Source: a virus. From it: 39,265 bases of DNA. The DNA lies in the IMG/VR virus record IMGVR_UViG_3300010885_005358, positions 1 to 39,265 of that record; one strand, written 5' to 3'. Below the pieces are notes generated by a model. That model had not been told where the DNA came from. It saw only the letters and a list, made by a program, of their open reading frames with translations, and did not search any database. Shown piece after piece: positions 1 to 7,720 of the stretch (position 1 is its first letter; each line of letters opens with the position of its first letter). The position numbers and the translations under genes are program-made.

Positions 1-112
1 GCATTTACACCACGTAGATGTTAAAGAGAATAACTTAATGATTGTTGAGCAACATAGAACACTAGCTGCCAATGATGCTTATGGTGCTAGAGGTGGTTAT
101 TTAAGCGGTAGA
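1..112. repeat. Left copy of a 112-bp terminal direct repeat (assembly join)
   Basis: Bases 1-112 are identical to 39154-39265. The repeat lies inside one coding sequence, which stays open through the join. This fits a circular assembly graph or a circularly permuted headful genome better than a true terminal repeat. Confidence 0.9.
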
Positions 113-190
113 GATGCCAAAGTAATTACATACTCAAAAGATTATGGCGAGGTATCACGATTAACGATTAACAGCGATATGTTAGCTTAA
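1..190 (+). CDS. C-terminal end of the phosphoesterase gene that crosses the circle join
   Basis: This is the 3' end of the gene that starts at 38177. Bases 1-112 repeat the last 112 bases of the window, and the same frame continues from base 113 for 25 more codons to a TAA at 188-190. The whole protein is then 388 residues. The gene converges on the lysozyme gene, and the two stop regions overlap by 9 bp (182-190), with no terminator hairpin between them. See the entry at 38177 for domains. Confidence 0.85.
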   Translation, partial: HLHHVDVKENNLMIVEQHRTLAANDAYGARGGYLSGRDAKVITYSKDYGEVSRLTINSDMLA

Positions 191-622
191 TAGCTTAGCT
201 TCATCTTGCCTACGTAAGGTTAAGCCTTTAAGCACTTTACCACTACTTTTATTATATTTAAGTATAACTTTTACTGCCCCTTTGAAGTCGCCTCTGTTTA
301 TCTTTTGGCGCACTGAACTTCTTTGAAGTGTACCCAAACCAAGATTAAAGCTAAAGCTGATAAGAGCATCAAACTGATTTTGTGTAAGTTGCACAGGACA
401 ATACAAAGCAACTCCCCGTTCAAATCGTTTAAGGTCTGCAATAAGTAGTGCATCTATCTCATCCTTTAGAAAAACTCTGTTGCAATCAATTGGTAGATTC
501 CTACCATCATTAATGACATGGCCATAACCGATAGTCCACAAACCAGCAGGACAGCGATACGGTTTGCTGTAGAATCCTTCATAATGCTTGATTAGGTTTA
601 TGCCTACTGGGGATGTTTTCAT
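182..622 (-). CDS. Endolysin, GH24 (T4/P1-type) lysozyme
   Basis: A 146-residue muramidase that cuts peptidoglycan at the end of infection. The N-terminal catalytic region is clear: E15 in HYEGF, C24, and T30 in WTIGYGH. The E+9 Cys and E+15 Thr spacing matches the Glu-Cys-Thr triad of P1 Lyz-type enzymes. There is no N-terminal signal-anchor or signal peptide, so release should depend on the holin. The ATG overlaps the stop of the upstream holin gene by 4 bp (ATGA), which suggests translational coupling. The length is normal for the family. It is the last gene of the late minus-strand operon. Confidence 0.93.
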   Translation of the reverse strand: MKTSPVGINLIKHYEGFYSKPYRCPAGLWTIGYGHVINDGRNLPIDCNRVFLKDEIDALLIADLKRFERGVALYCPVQLTQNQFDALISFSFNLGLGTLQRSSVRQKINRGDFKGAVKVILKYNKSSGKVLKGLTLRRQDEAKLLS

Positions 623-1101
623 TTAGCAAACGCGCGTGTTCCAAAGTGAAATGCTACAATTGAAGCCCATATCGTTTGCATATCTGCTGACCATAAGTTA
701 CTCATTGCTACTTGATATGTTGTTCCTGTGTGAATTGCGAAGTAGAATCCAAATAACTCAACACACACAAGTAAGCCAAACAAGCCATAGGTAATAAGAG
801 GGCGCACCATAGCGCGCGCATTAACCACCCATGTACTTGCCCCTTTCCCGATTTCAATATCATGTTGGTATAACGCCTGTCTTTCTGCGCCAGAAGTCTG
901 CGTTTGTATTTCGTCATACTTAATTTCCTCAAGGTCTTTTTGAAGTGAAAAGCCAGCTTTCTGTAGTTCAAGTTGTTGGGTAAACTGTAACTGTGCCATA
1001 GCTAATTCATGGCTCTTATCGGACTTATCCTGAAAGAAGTCTAAGAATTTAGGTAAGCCACCAGTTAAGAATGAGATTAAGGTTGTAAATAAAGTAAGCA
1101 T
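619..1101 (-). CDS. Holin-like protein (3TM holin family)
   Basis: 160 residues. There is a hydrophobic N-terminus (about residues 2-22), then a charged Gln/Lys/Glu-rich helical stretch (about 25-80). Two hydrophobic segments follow the MVRPLITYG motif, at about 98-122 and 140-156, and the protein ends in FGTRAFAK. The arginine-proline entry to the membrane segment and the GxRAFAK end are typical of the 3TM phage holin / gene-transfer-agent holin family. It sits directly before the lysozyme with a 4-bp overlap, so it should permeabilise the inner membrane for a lysozyme that lacks its own signal. Confidence 0.82.
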   Translation of the reverse strand: MLTLFTTLISFLTGGLPKFLDFFQDKSDKSHELAMAQLQFTQQLELQKAGFSLQKDLEEIKYDEIQTQTSGAERQALYQHDIEIGKGASTWVVNARAMVRPLITYGLFGLLVCVELFGFYFAIHTGTTYQVAMSNLWSADMQTIWASIVAFHFGTRAFAK

Positions 1102-1102
1102 A

Positions 1103-1309
1103 TTATTGACCTATTATAGCTTTAGAAAAGTAAGATACCAAAGCACCAATTAATGAAGCAATCATCATACCTGCCCAGAACCCACCACGCCCTTTATTAG
1201 CTAAAGCCAATAGTTCATCAAGAGTTGTTTCCATTTTATCTATCTTCTTTTCCAAAGCAGATACTGTGGCTAACATTCTGCCATACTCAATGCGGTCTAT
1301 TGATTCCAT
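1103..1309 (-). CDS. Small coiled-coil/membrane protein of the lysis cassette
   Basis: 68 residues from the chosen ATG at 1309. That start lies 2 bp after the upstream stop and has GGAA about 6 nt before it. An in-frame ATG at 1321 would overlap the upstream gene by 10 bp and has a poorer ribosome site. Residues about 8-38 form a heptad-like amphipathic helix, then KGRGG and one hydrophobic segment (about 44-62). This coiled-coil plus one-TM design resembles XhlA-like lysis accessory proteins and second holins. Position supports a lysis role, but no lipobox or spanin signature is visible. Function is inferred. Confidence 0.65.
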   Translation of the reverse strand: MESIDRIEYGRMLATVSALEKKIDKMETTLDELLALANKGRGGFWAGMMIASLIGALVSYFSKAIIGQ

Positions 1310-1311
1310 TA

Positions 1312-1809
1312 TTATTTCCATTTTCTTGAGGTTATATGTGAGGTTAGCATAAGTCGTGTAAAGCCATAATGACCTTTCCAACCAATGTTAATACGGATAA
1401 ACCACTTGGCAGTAAAGAACCATTGCGCCCTAAAGTTAAACGCATTGCCCCAATCTGTATACTCCCAGTTATCAACCCCAGTATCCCACTTAGCTACTGA
1501 ACCAATCACCACTTCTTTCTGTGCAGGGTCTATTCCAAATAAATATTGACCAAAGCCATAAGCAGGGTTACGCACTAACCAAAACATTCTGTAAAGGTAA
1601 GGGCTAGTCGTAGTGAAGTAACCACCGAAGTGACCTTCATCTAATGGTGCATCAAAAGTCTGAAACCATCTCAAAGGCTTAATTAGCCACTCCCTACCAT
1701 TTATTACAGTTACGAATAGTGGTAAGGCTAGGAGTGGTGAAAGAACCCAAGTAGCCAAAGTTAAGGCTACAGAAAATGGATAGCAGAGAAGCCATCTAAG
1801 GTATTTCAT
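1312..1809 (-). CDS. Conserved phage membrane-associated protein (DUF7338-like)
   Basis: 165 residues from the ATG at 1809, which overlaps the stop of the upstream gene by 4 bp (ATGA). The N-terminus (about 3-36) is strongly hydrophobic. Downstream are the sequences FDAPLDEGHFGGY and WLVRNPAYGFGQ, which I recognise from a phage/prophage family found next to tail fibre and lysis genes. The C-terminal half is rich in Trp, Phe and Gly and looks beta-structured. Its biochemical role is not known. It could be a tail accessory or membrane protein acting late in infection. Confidence 0.7.
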   Translation of the reverse strand: MKYLRWLLCYPFSVALTLATWVLSPLLALPLFVTVINGREWLIKPLRWFQTFDAPLDEGHFGGYFTTTSPYLYRMFWLVRNPAYGFGQYLFGIDPAQKEVVIGSVAKWDTGVDNWEYTDWGNAFNFRAQWFFTAKWFIRINIGWKGHYGFTRLMLTSHITSRKWK

Positions 1810-1973
1810 AGTGGCACATCCGCAGGAATCGGTGTGTTGCCTTCGGATAGCCAAACGAGATAGGCTTGGTAGTCTATGTTGGCTAGGTCAAAGGGTATGA
1901 AGGCGTTATCTAATATGCGGTTAATTTGATTTTCAACAATTGCACCATCTATTAATTTAATTTGTTTGTACAT
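1806..1973 (-). CDS. Small tail-fibre-associated protein
   Basis: 55 residues from the ATG at 1973, which follows the fibre stop by 2 bp and has GGAG at a good distance. The C-terminal pattern FIPFDLANIDYQAYLVWLSE then EGNTPIPAD is common in small phage proteins encoded right after tail fibre genes. Some of these are annotated as fibre assembly or XkdW-like proteins. Position directly behind the 637-residue fibre supports an assembly or fibre-tip role, but this is inference. Confidence 0.65.
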   Translation of the reverse strand: MYKQIKLIDGAIVENQINRILDNAFIPFDLANIDYQAYLVWLSEGNTPIPADVPL

Positions 1974-1975
1974 AG

Positions 1976-3889
1976 TTATAGCTCCGCAGATGCAATCCAA
2001 TGACCATAGATTGAGTAATAGACGTTATTAGTAACGTTTTGAAGAACAGTAAATCCCCCAGCACCTTGATTGGCAAATACAACTGTACTAGCAGACCAGT
2101 TTACTGTTGCAGATGCCGATGAAGAAACATATGCCCATTGTCCAGAACTGTTGCCATAAGCAGTAATTGATGCGGCAGTTCTTTTTTGAACGGCAAATCT
2201 AATTGGGCCACCGAATAAATTATTGTTGCCAGCTACAGTTGCAGAAACACCATTCGTAGTAGCAAGACTAGTTGCATTTGCTCCATTAGTAGGTGCAGTT
2301 CCATCGTCAAATGATTTTTCATAATACCTCTGACACATCGCCAATTCCGCAGAATAAGGTCTATAGTCAAAGCTAGTAGCAGTAGAGCCTTTTTCTAGTT
2401 GGACACCTGTGATGTAGAAGGTAGCTAGGTTTGTTCCTACTACTGATGTTGCGCCTGTGGCTGAATAATAATTTGCTCCAGCCCATGCACCTGCTGTACC
2501 ACTTACTGATGCGCCTGAACCTAATGAAAACCAAACGCTTAAGCCTTTGCCATTGGTTGCGCCAATCCATGTTCCTGTAGTGTCACCTGCAATAGTGATT
2601 GAAATTGTTGTCCATGTATTTGCTACAGGAATTGCAAAATTAAATGGGTATGCTCTAGTTTGTGCAGAATTAGTTATACACCCACCAAATGTACCAGTTA
2701 AACTAGAATAAACTTTAAATGATAAAGTTACTGTTGAAGCATTGGCTGTACCCCAATTAAGGTCTGCTGTATTAAAGCCTTCTATAGCTTGTGTAATAGC
2801 AAATACATCGCCAGTTGCTATTGAAAACGCAGACAATGATGTGCAACCTAAGTAATTGCCAAATCCTACTGGTGGTGTAACTGCCCCTGCGTTTTGTTGA
2901 ACAGAGAACTTGGATGCTTGTGTAATACCAACTTTCCATCTATCAACAGTAAATGTTCCGTCTGTTGTAGGAGTAACACTAGCCCCAGCATTCCTTTGGT
3001 CAATTGCCATAGCACCATTGATGATGCGGTTTTTGAATCCTGTGTAATTATTAGTTTGGTCTGTTAAAACTGTACCTGTTGTTGCTGGTAAGGTTAATAC
3101 CGTACTACCTGCTATTGCTGTAGCTTGTAATGTGATATTTCCGCTAGTAGCCCCATTTGTTACAATAGTAGAATTAAATGTTTGCGCTCCTGTAAAAGTA
3201 TTAGAAGCATCTGTTCTAGCTAATGTAGCTGAAGTAGTAGGTAATGTCATAGTAGTCGCGTCAGTACCATTGACTGTCACTGAATTATTGACTACTAAAG
3301 TCTTGCCTGTAGCGACTTGTGCGCCTTGATAATCAGTTTCCCATACACCTACCGCAGTCGCTTGTGCAGTTAATGTCAAATATAAATCACAGCCCGAAGC
3401 AATAGTCCATAATGTTGCACCACCATTAGTTTTCACTGTAATCGCTAATGAACCATCATTATCTATACCATATCGTTGACCTAATGTTAAAGTAGTAGCG
3501 TCAGGCAATACTACTGTCTGTACAAAAGTACCTGTAAACACTGTGTAATAAGGGCTACTAACAGTTAAAGTAGTCGTTCCACCATTGGTAGCGATTACTT
3601 GTGTACCTAAAGCACTAGAAGTAAACGCACCAATAGAACCTGCCACCACACCACCATAAGATAACGCATCACCTGCCACTGTAGGGGCGGCTAATCCTGT
3701 CAATTTATGACTATTCATAGGGATATTTGCAGTAATAGGTGTTTGACCATCTGCAGAGATTGACCCTGTTAATGCCGTTGCAATATCATTAATTGTGCTG
3801 TTATATGCCGTACTACTAATGGTAGTGCCAGTGACAACTGGATTACCAGGCGTGTAAACAACGTATGTACCTGAACCGTTACGTGCCAT
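1976..3889 (-). CDS. Tail fibre / receptor-binding protein
   Basis: 637 residues. The composition is Thr, Ser, Gly and Ala rich with few charges, as in trimeric beta-structured fibres. The N-terminal part carries the phage-fibre sequence TAYNSTINDIATALTGSIS, then PMNSHKLTGLAAP. The middle has repeat-like blocks such as TTMTLPTTSATLARTDASN and FTGAQTFNSTI. From about residue 285 a widespread fibre-tip module starts (FKNRIINGAMAIDQRNAG, then FTVDRWKVG). It runs to a lectin-like end containing QLEKGSTATSFDYRPYSAEL. The ATG shares one base with the upstream stop (TAATG). Host recognition is the expected role. Confidence 0.85.
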   Translation of the reverse strand: MARNGSGTYVVYTPGNPVVTGTTISSTAYNSTINDIATALTGSISADGQTPITANIPMNSHKLTGLAAPTVAGDALSYGGVVAGSIGAFTSSALGTQVIATNGGTTTLTVSSPYYTVFTGTFVQTVVLPDATTLTLGQRYGIDNDGSLAITVKTNGGATLWTIASGCDLYLTLTAQATAVGVWETDYQGAQVATGKTLVVNNSVTVNGTDATTMTLPTTSATLARTDASNTFTGAQTFNSTIVTNGATSGNITLQATAIAGSTVLTLPATTGTVLTDQTNNYTGFKNRIINGAMAIDQRNAGASVTPTTDGTFTVDRWKVGITQASKFSVQQNAGAVTPPVGFGNYLGCTSLSAFSIATGDVFAITQAIEGFNTADLNWGTANASTVTLSFKVYSSLTGTFGGCITNSAQTRAYPFNFAIPVANTWTTISITIAGDTTGTWIGATNGKGLSVWFSLGSGASVSGTAGAWAGANYYSATGATSVVGTNLATFYITGVQLEKGSTATSFDYRPYSAELAMCQRYYEKSFDDGTAPTNGANATSLATTNGVSATVAGNNNLFGGPIRFAVQKRTAASITAYGNSSGQWAYVSSSASATVNWSASTVVFANQGAGGFTVLQNVTNNVYYSIYGHWIASAEL

Positions 3890-5919
3890 TATTGATTGCT
3901 CCTTAATTGTTTTGCTAGTGCTGCATTAGCTCCTGTTACTGGGGCATTTGCAATCAAACTTTTAATAACTATTGCTTTCTTAGAATCTGGAATACCTTTA
4001 ATAAGTTGTGCGGTTCGTTGAGGGTCTGTTAAAGTTTCTGATACAGCCCTTTTAACATTATCACCACCGTATCTTAACATTTTTAATAAAGAATCTGTTA
4101 TTGTAGCTTCTGGAGCAATATGAGGTACTATCATTCCTGGTGCTATTTTTTCATCTAGGCCAGAATTTCCTAATTTACCGCCCATAGATTTATACTTTTC
4201 CATTACTTGCAATTGATTTCTAATTGCATTAATAGTATCCATATTATCAGATGTTAGGGCATTTGATATATCATCTTTTGTAGCAAATCTAGGTACGCCT
4301 GATTTTTTTAGCAATTGTGGCATACCACGTTCAGTAGCAGTTAAATAATTACTTGGTGTAATATTACCTGAAGAATTTTTTAATTGTCTATAAAGCTCTT
4401 GGTTTATTTCTAATTGGTTAATTGGTGCGCTTTCTGCTTTATATGCAGCTCTAGCAGAAGCCCATTCTGAAGAAGCATTTTCTAACCATTTATTTAATTG
4501 GTCACGAACTCCACCAACTTTAGTTAATGAAGCCGCATCAATCCCATATTGTGCCGCTACTGATTTATCTGTTGCTGCTTTGTCAATTGCAGATTTAAGT
4601 GTCTGTAATGTTCCAATACTATATTCTGTAGGGGCTGATGGTTTCCCTTTTATTGCTGCTCCTGTATATGGGTCATAAGTAATGCCAGTCGCTTCAGTTT
4701 TTGGAATCATAAATGTAGGGAGTGTTTCACCCTTTACTTTAGCCGCAGCAAGTTCATTCCCATGTATATCTTTAGCTATTGGCATTAACTTTTGCATTGC
4801 AGGAGAACTTAACAATGTATCTAAATTATTGTCTGATTTAACTATTGTATTATTTAATGCTGAATATGCTTTTCCTGAATTAGCGGCTCTAAAATCATTT
4901 GCTGTTTTTAATGCTTGCGCTTGTTCTTCAAGAGTATGCCCACCTGCATGAGCAGCTTGAGCATCAATCATAGCTTGATTTTTCATCTCTAAAGCATTGT
5001 TTAAAGAATCTCCTGCACCAGTTCCCCCTGTTAATTCTCCTTGACGAGCAATTAGTTCACCACCTTTAAATGCACCAGGATTGTTTAAATTATGTTCTGC
5101 TACTGTTTCGCCAGCAGTTTGCATTGAACCAAAACCACCATTATTAATGTTTTGTAAAGCATTAACATAAAAGTCTTTATCAGATGGATGTAATCTTTGT
5201 AATTCAGCTTCAGCCCTTGCTGCTATAGCTTTTTTATTCCCCATTTTAGCCGCAACTGCTTGGACTACAGGAGTGGCAAGACTTCCTACTAAAGAACTAC
5301 CTGCGCCTAATCCTGCCCCAATTAAAGATGATTCAACACCAGGATTTAATAAATTTGCTGTAGCTAATCCTGTAACTCCCCCTGCTATTGCATTTTTACC
5401 CCATCCTACATTCTTAGCAAATCCACTTGCTTCTAATGCTTTTGCCAAGTCTACAGCTTCAGGGGCTACTTTTAATAATCCTTTAGATAATAATCCTCCA
5501 GTTGGGGCTGTTATAGCCATCTCAGATGCTAATTTACCGCCTTTATAACCAATAGATGATGGATTTGCACCATAATCTCTAGCTAAATTGCTATCTATAT
5601 TTTCTACATTAAGATTATTATCAAGCACTCCCATTGCTTGCAAAGGTTTAGCAAGAGTGCCACCAATGCCAGCAGCTCCACGTACAGCCCCCAATCCTAC
5701 ATCTTTTAAAGTAATGTTAGGGTCACCTCTTGATGCAGCTTGCATTTGTTGCATAAGGGTTAATGGAGTAGGTTTATTCCCACCATCTAATGCTGTAACA
5801 TTTTTATTAAATTCCTTTTGCGCTCTTGCTGTAATATCTTCAGGAGTTACAGTATCAGGCGCACCCTGATAGATGTGAGAAGTTCCATCTTCAAAAGTTA
5901 CTGTAATATTCTTAGCCAT
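3889..5919 (-). CDS. Large internal virion / DNA-ejection protein candidate
   Basis: 676 residues from the ATG at 5919, which overlaps the upstream stop by one base (TAATG). A TTG two codons earlier is unlikely to be used. Residues about 1-45 form a short domain (ITVTFEDGTSHIYQG). Residues about 75-230 are Gly/Ala-rich with hydrophobic helices, including GLGAVRGAAGIGG and SLIGAGLGAGSSLVGSLA. The rest is long and helical. Large proteins with amphipathic Gly/Ala segments encoded between tail and fibre genes are typical of podovirus ejection proteins that extend the short tail through the envelope. No lytic transglycosylase motif is visible. Function is inferred from position and composition. 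Confidence 0.65.
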   Translation of the reverse strand: MAKNITVTFEDGTSHIYQGAPDTVTPEDITARAQKEFNKNVTALDGGNKPTPLTLMQQMQAASRGDPNITLKDVGLGAVRGAAGIGGTLAKPLQAMGVLDNNLNVENIDSNLARDYGANPSSIGYKGGKLASEMAITAPTGGLLSKGLLKVAPEAVDLAKALEASGFAKNVGWGKNAIAGGVTGLATANLLNPGVESSLIGAGLGAGSSLVGSLATPVVQAVAAKMGNKKAIAARAEAELQRLHPSDKDFYVNALQNINNGGFGSMQTAGETVAEHNLNNPGAFKGGELIARQGELTGGTGAGDSLNNALEMKNQAMIDAQAAHAGGHTLEEQAQALKTANDFRAANSGKAYSALNNTIVKSDNNLDTLLSSPAMQKLMPIAKDIHGNELAAAKVKGETLPTFMIPKTEATGITYDPYTGAAIKGKPSAPTEYSIGTLQTLKSAIDKAATDKSVAAQYGIDAASLTKVGGVRDQLNKWLENASSEWASARAAYKAESAPINQLEINQELYRQLKNSSGNITPSNYLTATERGMPQLLKKSGVPRFATKDDISNALTSDNMDTINAIRNQLQVMEKYKSMGGKLGNSGLDEKIAPGMIVPHIAPEATITDSLLKMLRYGGDNVKRAVSETLTDPQRTAQLIKGIPDSKKAIVIKSLIANAPVTGANAALAKQLRSNQ

Positions 5920-7718
5920 TACCAATTACTCACTGTTGGTTTGTTTTCTAAAGGTTTAGGTGACGGTTGAACACTAGCACCTGGTATCGCTGCATTTGCT
6001 GCATTTCTAGCTGATTTAGGAGCGGCTTTTGCAATAGCTATCTCTTTCAACATTTGATTTAATGTTGCTTTATAAGCTCTTTCATCCATAGCTGTTGATA
6101 ACAACTCTCTAGCATGGTTAATATCATCAATTCTTGATACTCCCGTAGGGCTAATTGCTCTAGCATAAGTATTAATCACAGCGTTATTTGCAGTAGCAAA
6201 CGCTTTTAAATCAGGGTCATTAACATTTGTATCAAACATCACTTGAACCTTACCGAATGGCAAGAATCCACTTCTAGGCACTTTAGATGATGCTTCTTGT
6301 GCTAATGATATTGCTCCACCAGCTTCAGTTCCAGCAAGCTCAATATTAGCTTCTCTAGTACCAATTGTTCTATTTTCAGCCATAGTTCCTGCAAAGGCGG
6401 CTTTTCTTGCGGCAATATCAGAACCATTTAATCCTTGCTCTTTACCTAAAGTAGTAATCATTCCCATTACTTTTGGCAAGTTACGTTTATCGCCTCTTGC
6501 TAAACCTTGTACTACAGTAGTATCTCCTGCTAAATATTGCTCTGCAATACGTTTAGTATCGTCATCATTTAATAATGTTGCTGTTCTATCTATAACTCTA
6601 TCATTTTCTTTACTTCTAGCAATGTTTACCATTGCCGCTCTAAAGGTATCATTTATGCCATTTTGTTTAAGCAATTCATCAAATTTATTTTGAGGTAAAT
6701 CTAATGCTGCTTTTGCATAGGCATTTCTTTCTTTAGGGTCTGTAATCCCTGCCAAATCCATAGTTTTTTCTAACTCACTCTTAACAACTTTATCTACTTT
6801 AGGCACACCTTTTGATACTAATGTGTCGCCTTTATAAATATCATGTGTTGGGTCAAATGATTTTAAATCTTTAGGCTTAGTGTCTTCCATCAACATCTTA
6901 AAGCCTTCAGTTTGTCTTGTAGGGTCTGTACTAGCCATTAAAGCTGCTGCAATCTGTCTTGCATTTCCTGCCGCTACAGCAGGTGTACCTTGAACTGATG
7001 GCGTATATTCTTGCTGTGGTAATGGCCTAGCGTCAGGTTTTAATGCGCTTGCATAATCTTGTGGAGTGACACCACCACTAATATCAGGACTAGGCGCAGT
7101 AGGCATAGCTTGACCATTAGGGTCTATCCCATTAATTCCTTGTTTTAACATCCCACCTAAAGCCTGTCCATCTTGAATAGGCTGTGGTTGTGGGGGCGCA
7201 AAGTTAGGCATTGGTGTTGTGCCATCAATCGGAGCAGTTAAAGGCTGTTGAGGGGCTTGCTGTGCGTTTTGAATGGTATCTTGCTGTGTAGCGTCTGCTT
7301 GAGCTACTGGCAATCCTACTCCTTCAGTGCCTTGAGTACCTTGACTTCCATTAACTACGCTCATTATTCTTGCAGTATCATCTGCTTGTTGTTTTCTCAA
7401 CTTTTCAGCATAGGCTTTAGCATTATCATTAGCATTTTTCTCCATCCACCCACCTGCTAAAGAGCTTCCCATCTTACCAAGTGATTCACCAAAAGTAGAA
7501 TAGGCTTGGTCAGGAGCAGCCCATTGACCGCCACCGCCATTTTTAATCATCCCAGAACCTTGTGGTAATGGTGTTGCGCCTTGTTGACGTAACATTTCAG
7601 CCATCTTCATTTGTTGAAGAATACGAATTTGGTCTTCTGCACCTACATTAGCCGTAGGTACGCCACCTTTAGCTGTCATGCCAGGAATGTAGTTTCTGTA
7701 ATCAAAGAAATCAGCCAT
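5919..7718 (-). CDS. Internal virion protein candidate, Pro/Gln-rich N-terminal half
   Basis: 599 residues with GGAG before the ATG. It begins MADFFDYRNYIPGM and then has an amphipathic helix (EDQIRILQQMKMAEMLRQQG). A low-complexity region rich in Gln, Pro, Ala and Gly covers about 120-260, followed by a charged helical C-terminal half (about 290-570). It lies in a string of three large overlapping or abutting genes between the tail tube and the fibre. That is where podoviruses carry ejection proteins. I recognise no enzyme motif. Confidence 0.6.
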   Translation of the reverse strand: MADFFDYRNYIPGMTAKGGVPTANVGAEDQIRILQQMKMAEMLRQQGATPLPQGSGMIKNGGGGQWAAPDQAYSTFGESLGKMGSSLAGGWMEKNANDNAKAYAEKLRKQQADDTARIMSVVNGSQGTQGTEGVGLPVAQADATQQDTIQNAQQAPQQPLTAPIDGTTPMPNFAPPQPQPIQDGQALGGMLKQGINGIDPNGQAMPTAPSPDISGGVTPQDYASALKPDARPLPQQEYTPSVQGTPAVAAGNARQIAAALMASTDPTRQTEGFKMLMEDTKPKDLKSFDPTHDIYKGDTLVSKGVPKVDKVVKSELEKTMDLAGITDPKERNAYAKAALDLPQNKFDELLKQNGINDTFRAAMVNIARSKENDRVIDRTATLLNDDDTKRIAEQYLAGDTTVVQGLARGDKRNLPKVMGMITTLGKEQGLNGSDIAARKAAFAGTMAENRTIGTREANIELAGTEAGGAISLAQEASSKVPRSGFLPFGKVQVMFDTNVNDPDLKAFATANNAVINTYARAISPTGVSRIDDINHARELLSTAMDERAYKATLNQMLKEIAIAKAAPKSARNAANAAIPGASVQPSPKPLENKPTVSNW

Positions 7719-7720
7719 GA

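Noticed and set aside
1-112. End repeat as a genuine T7-like direct terminal repeat
   Set aside because: It sits inside an unbroken gene and is short. A circular assembly join is the simpler reading, though read data could change this.
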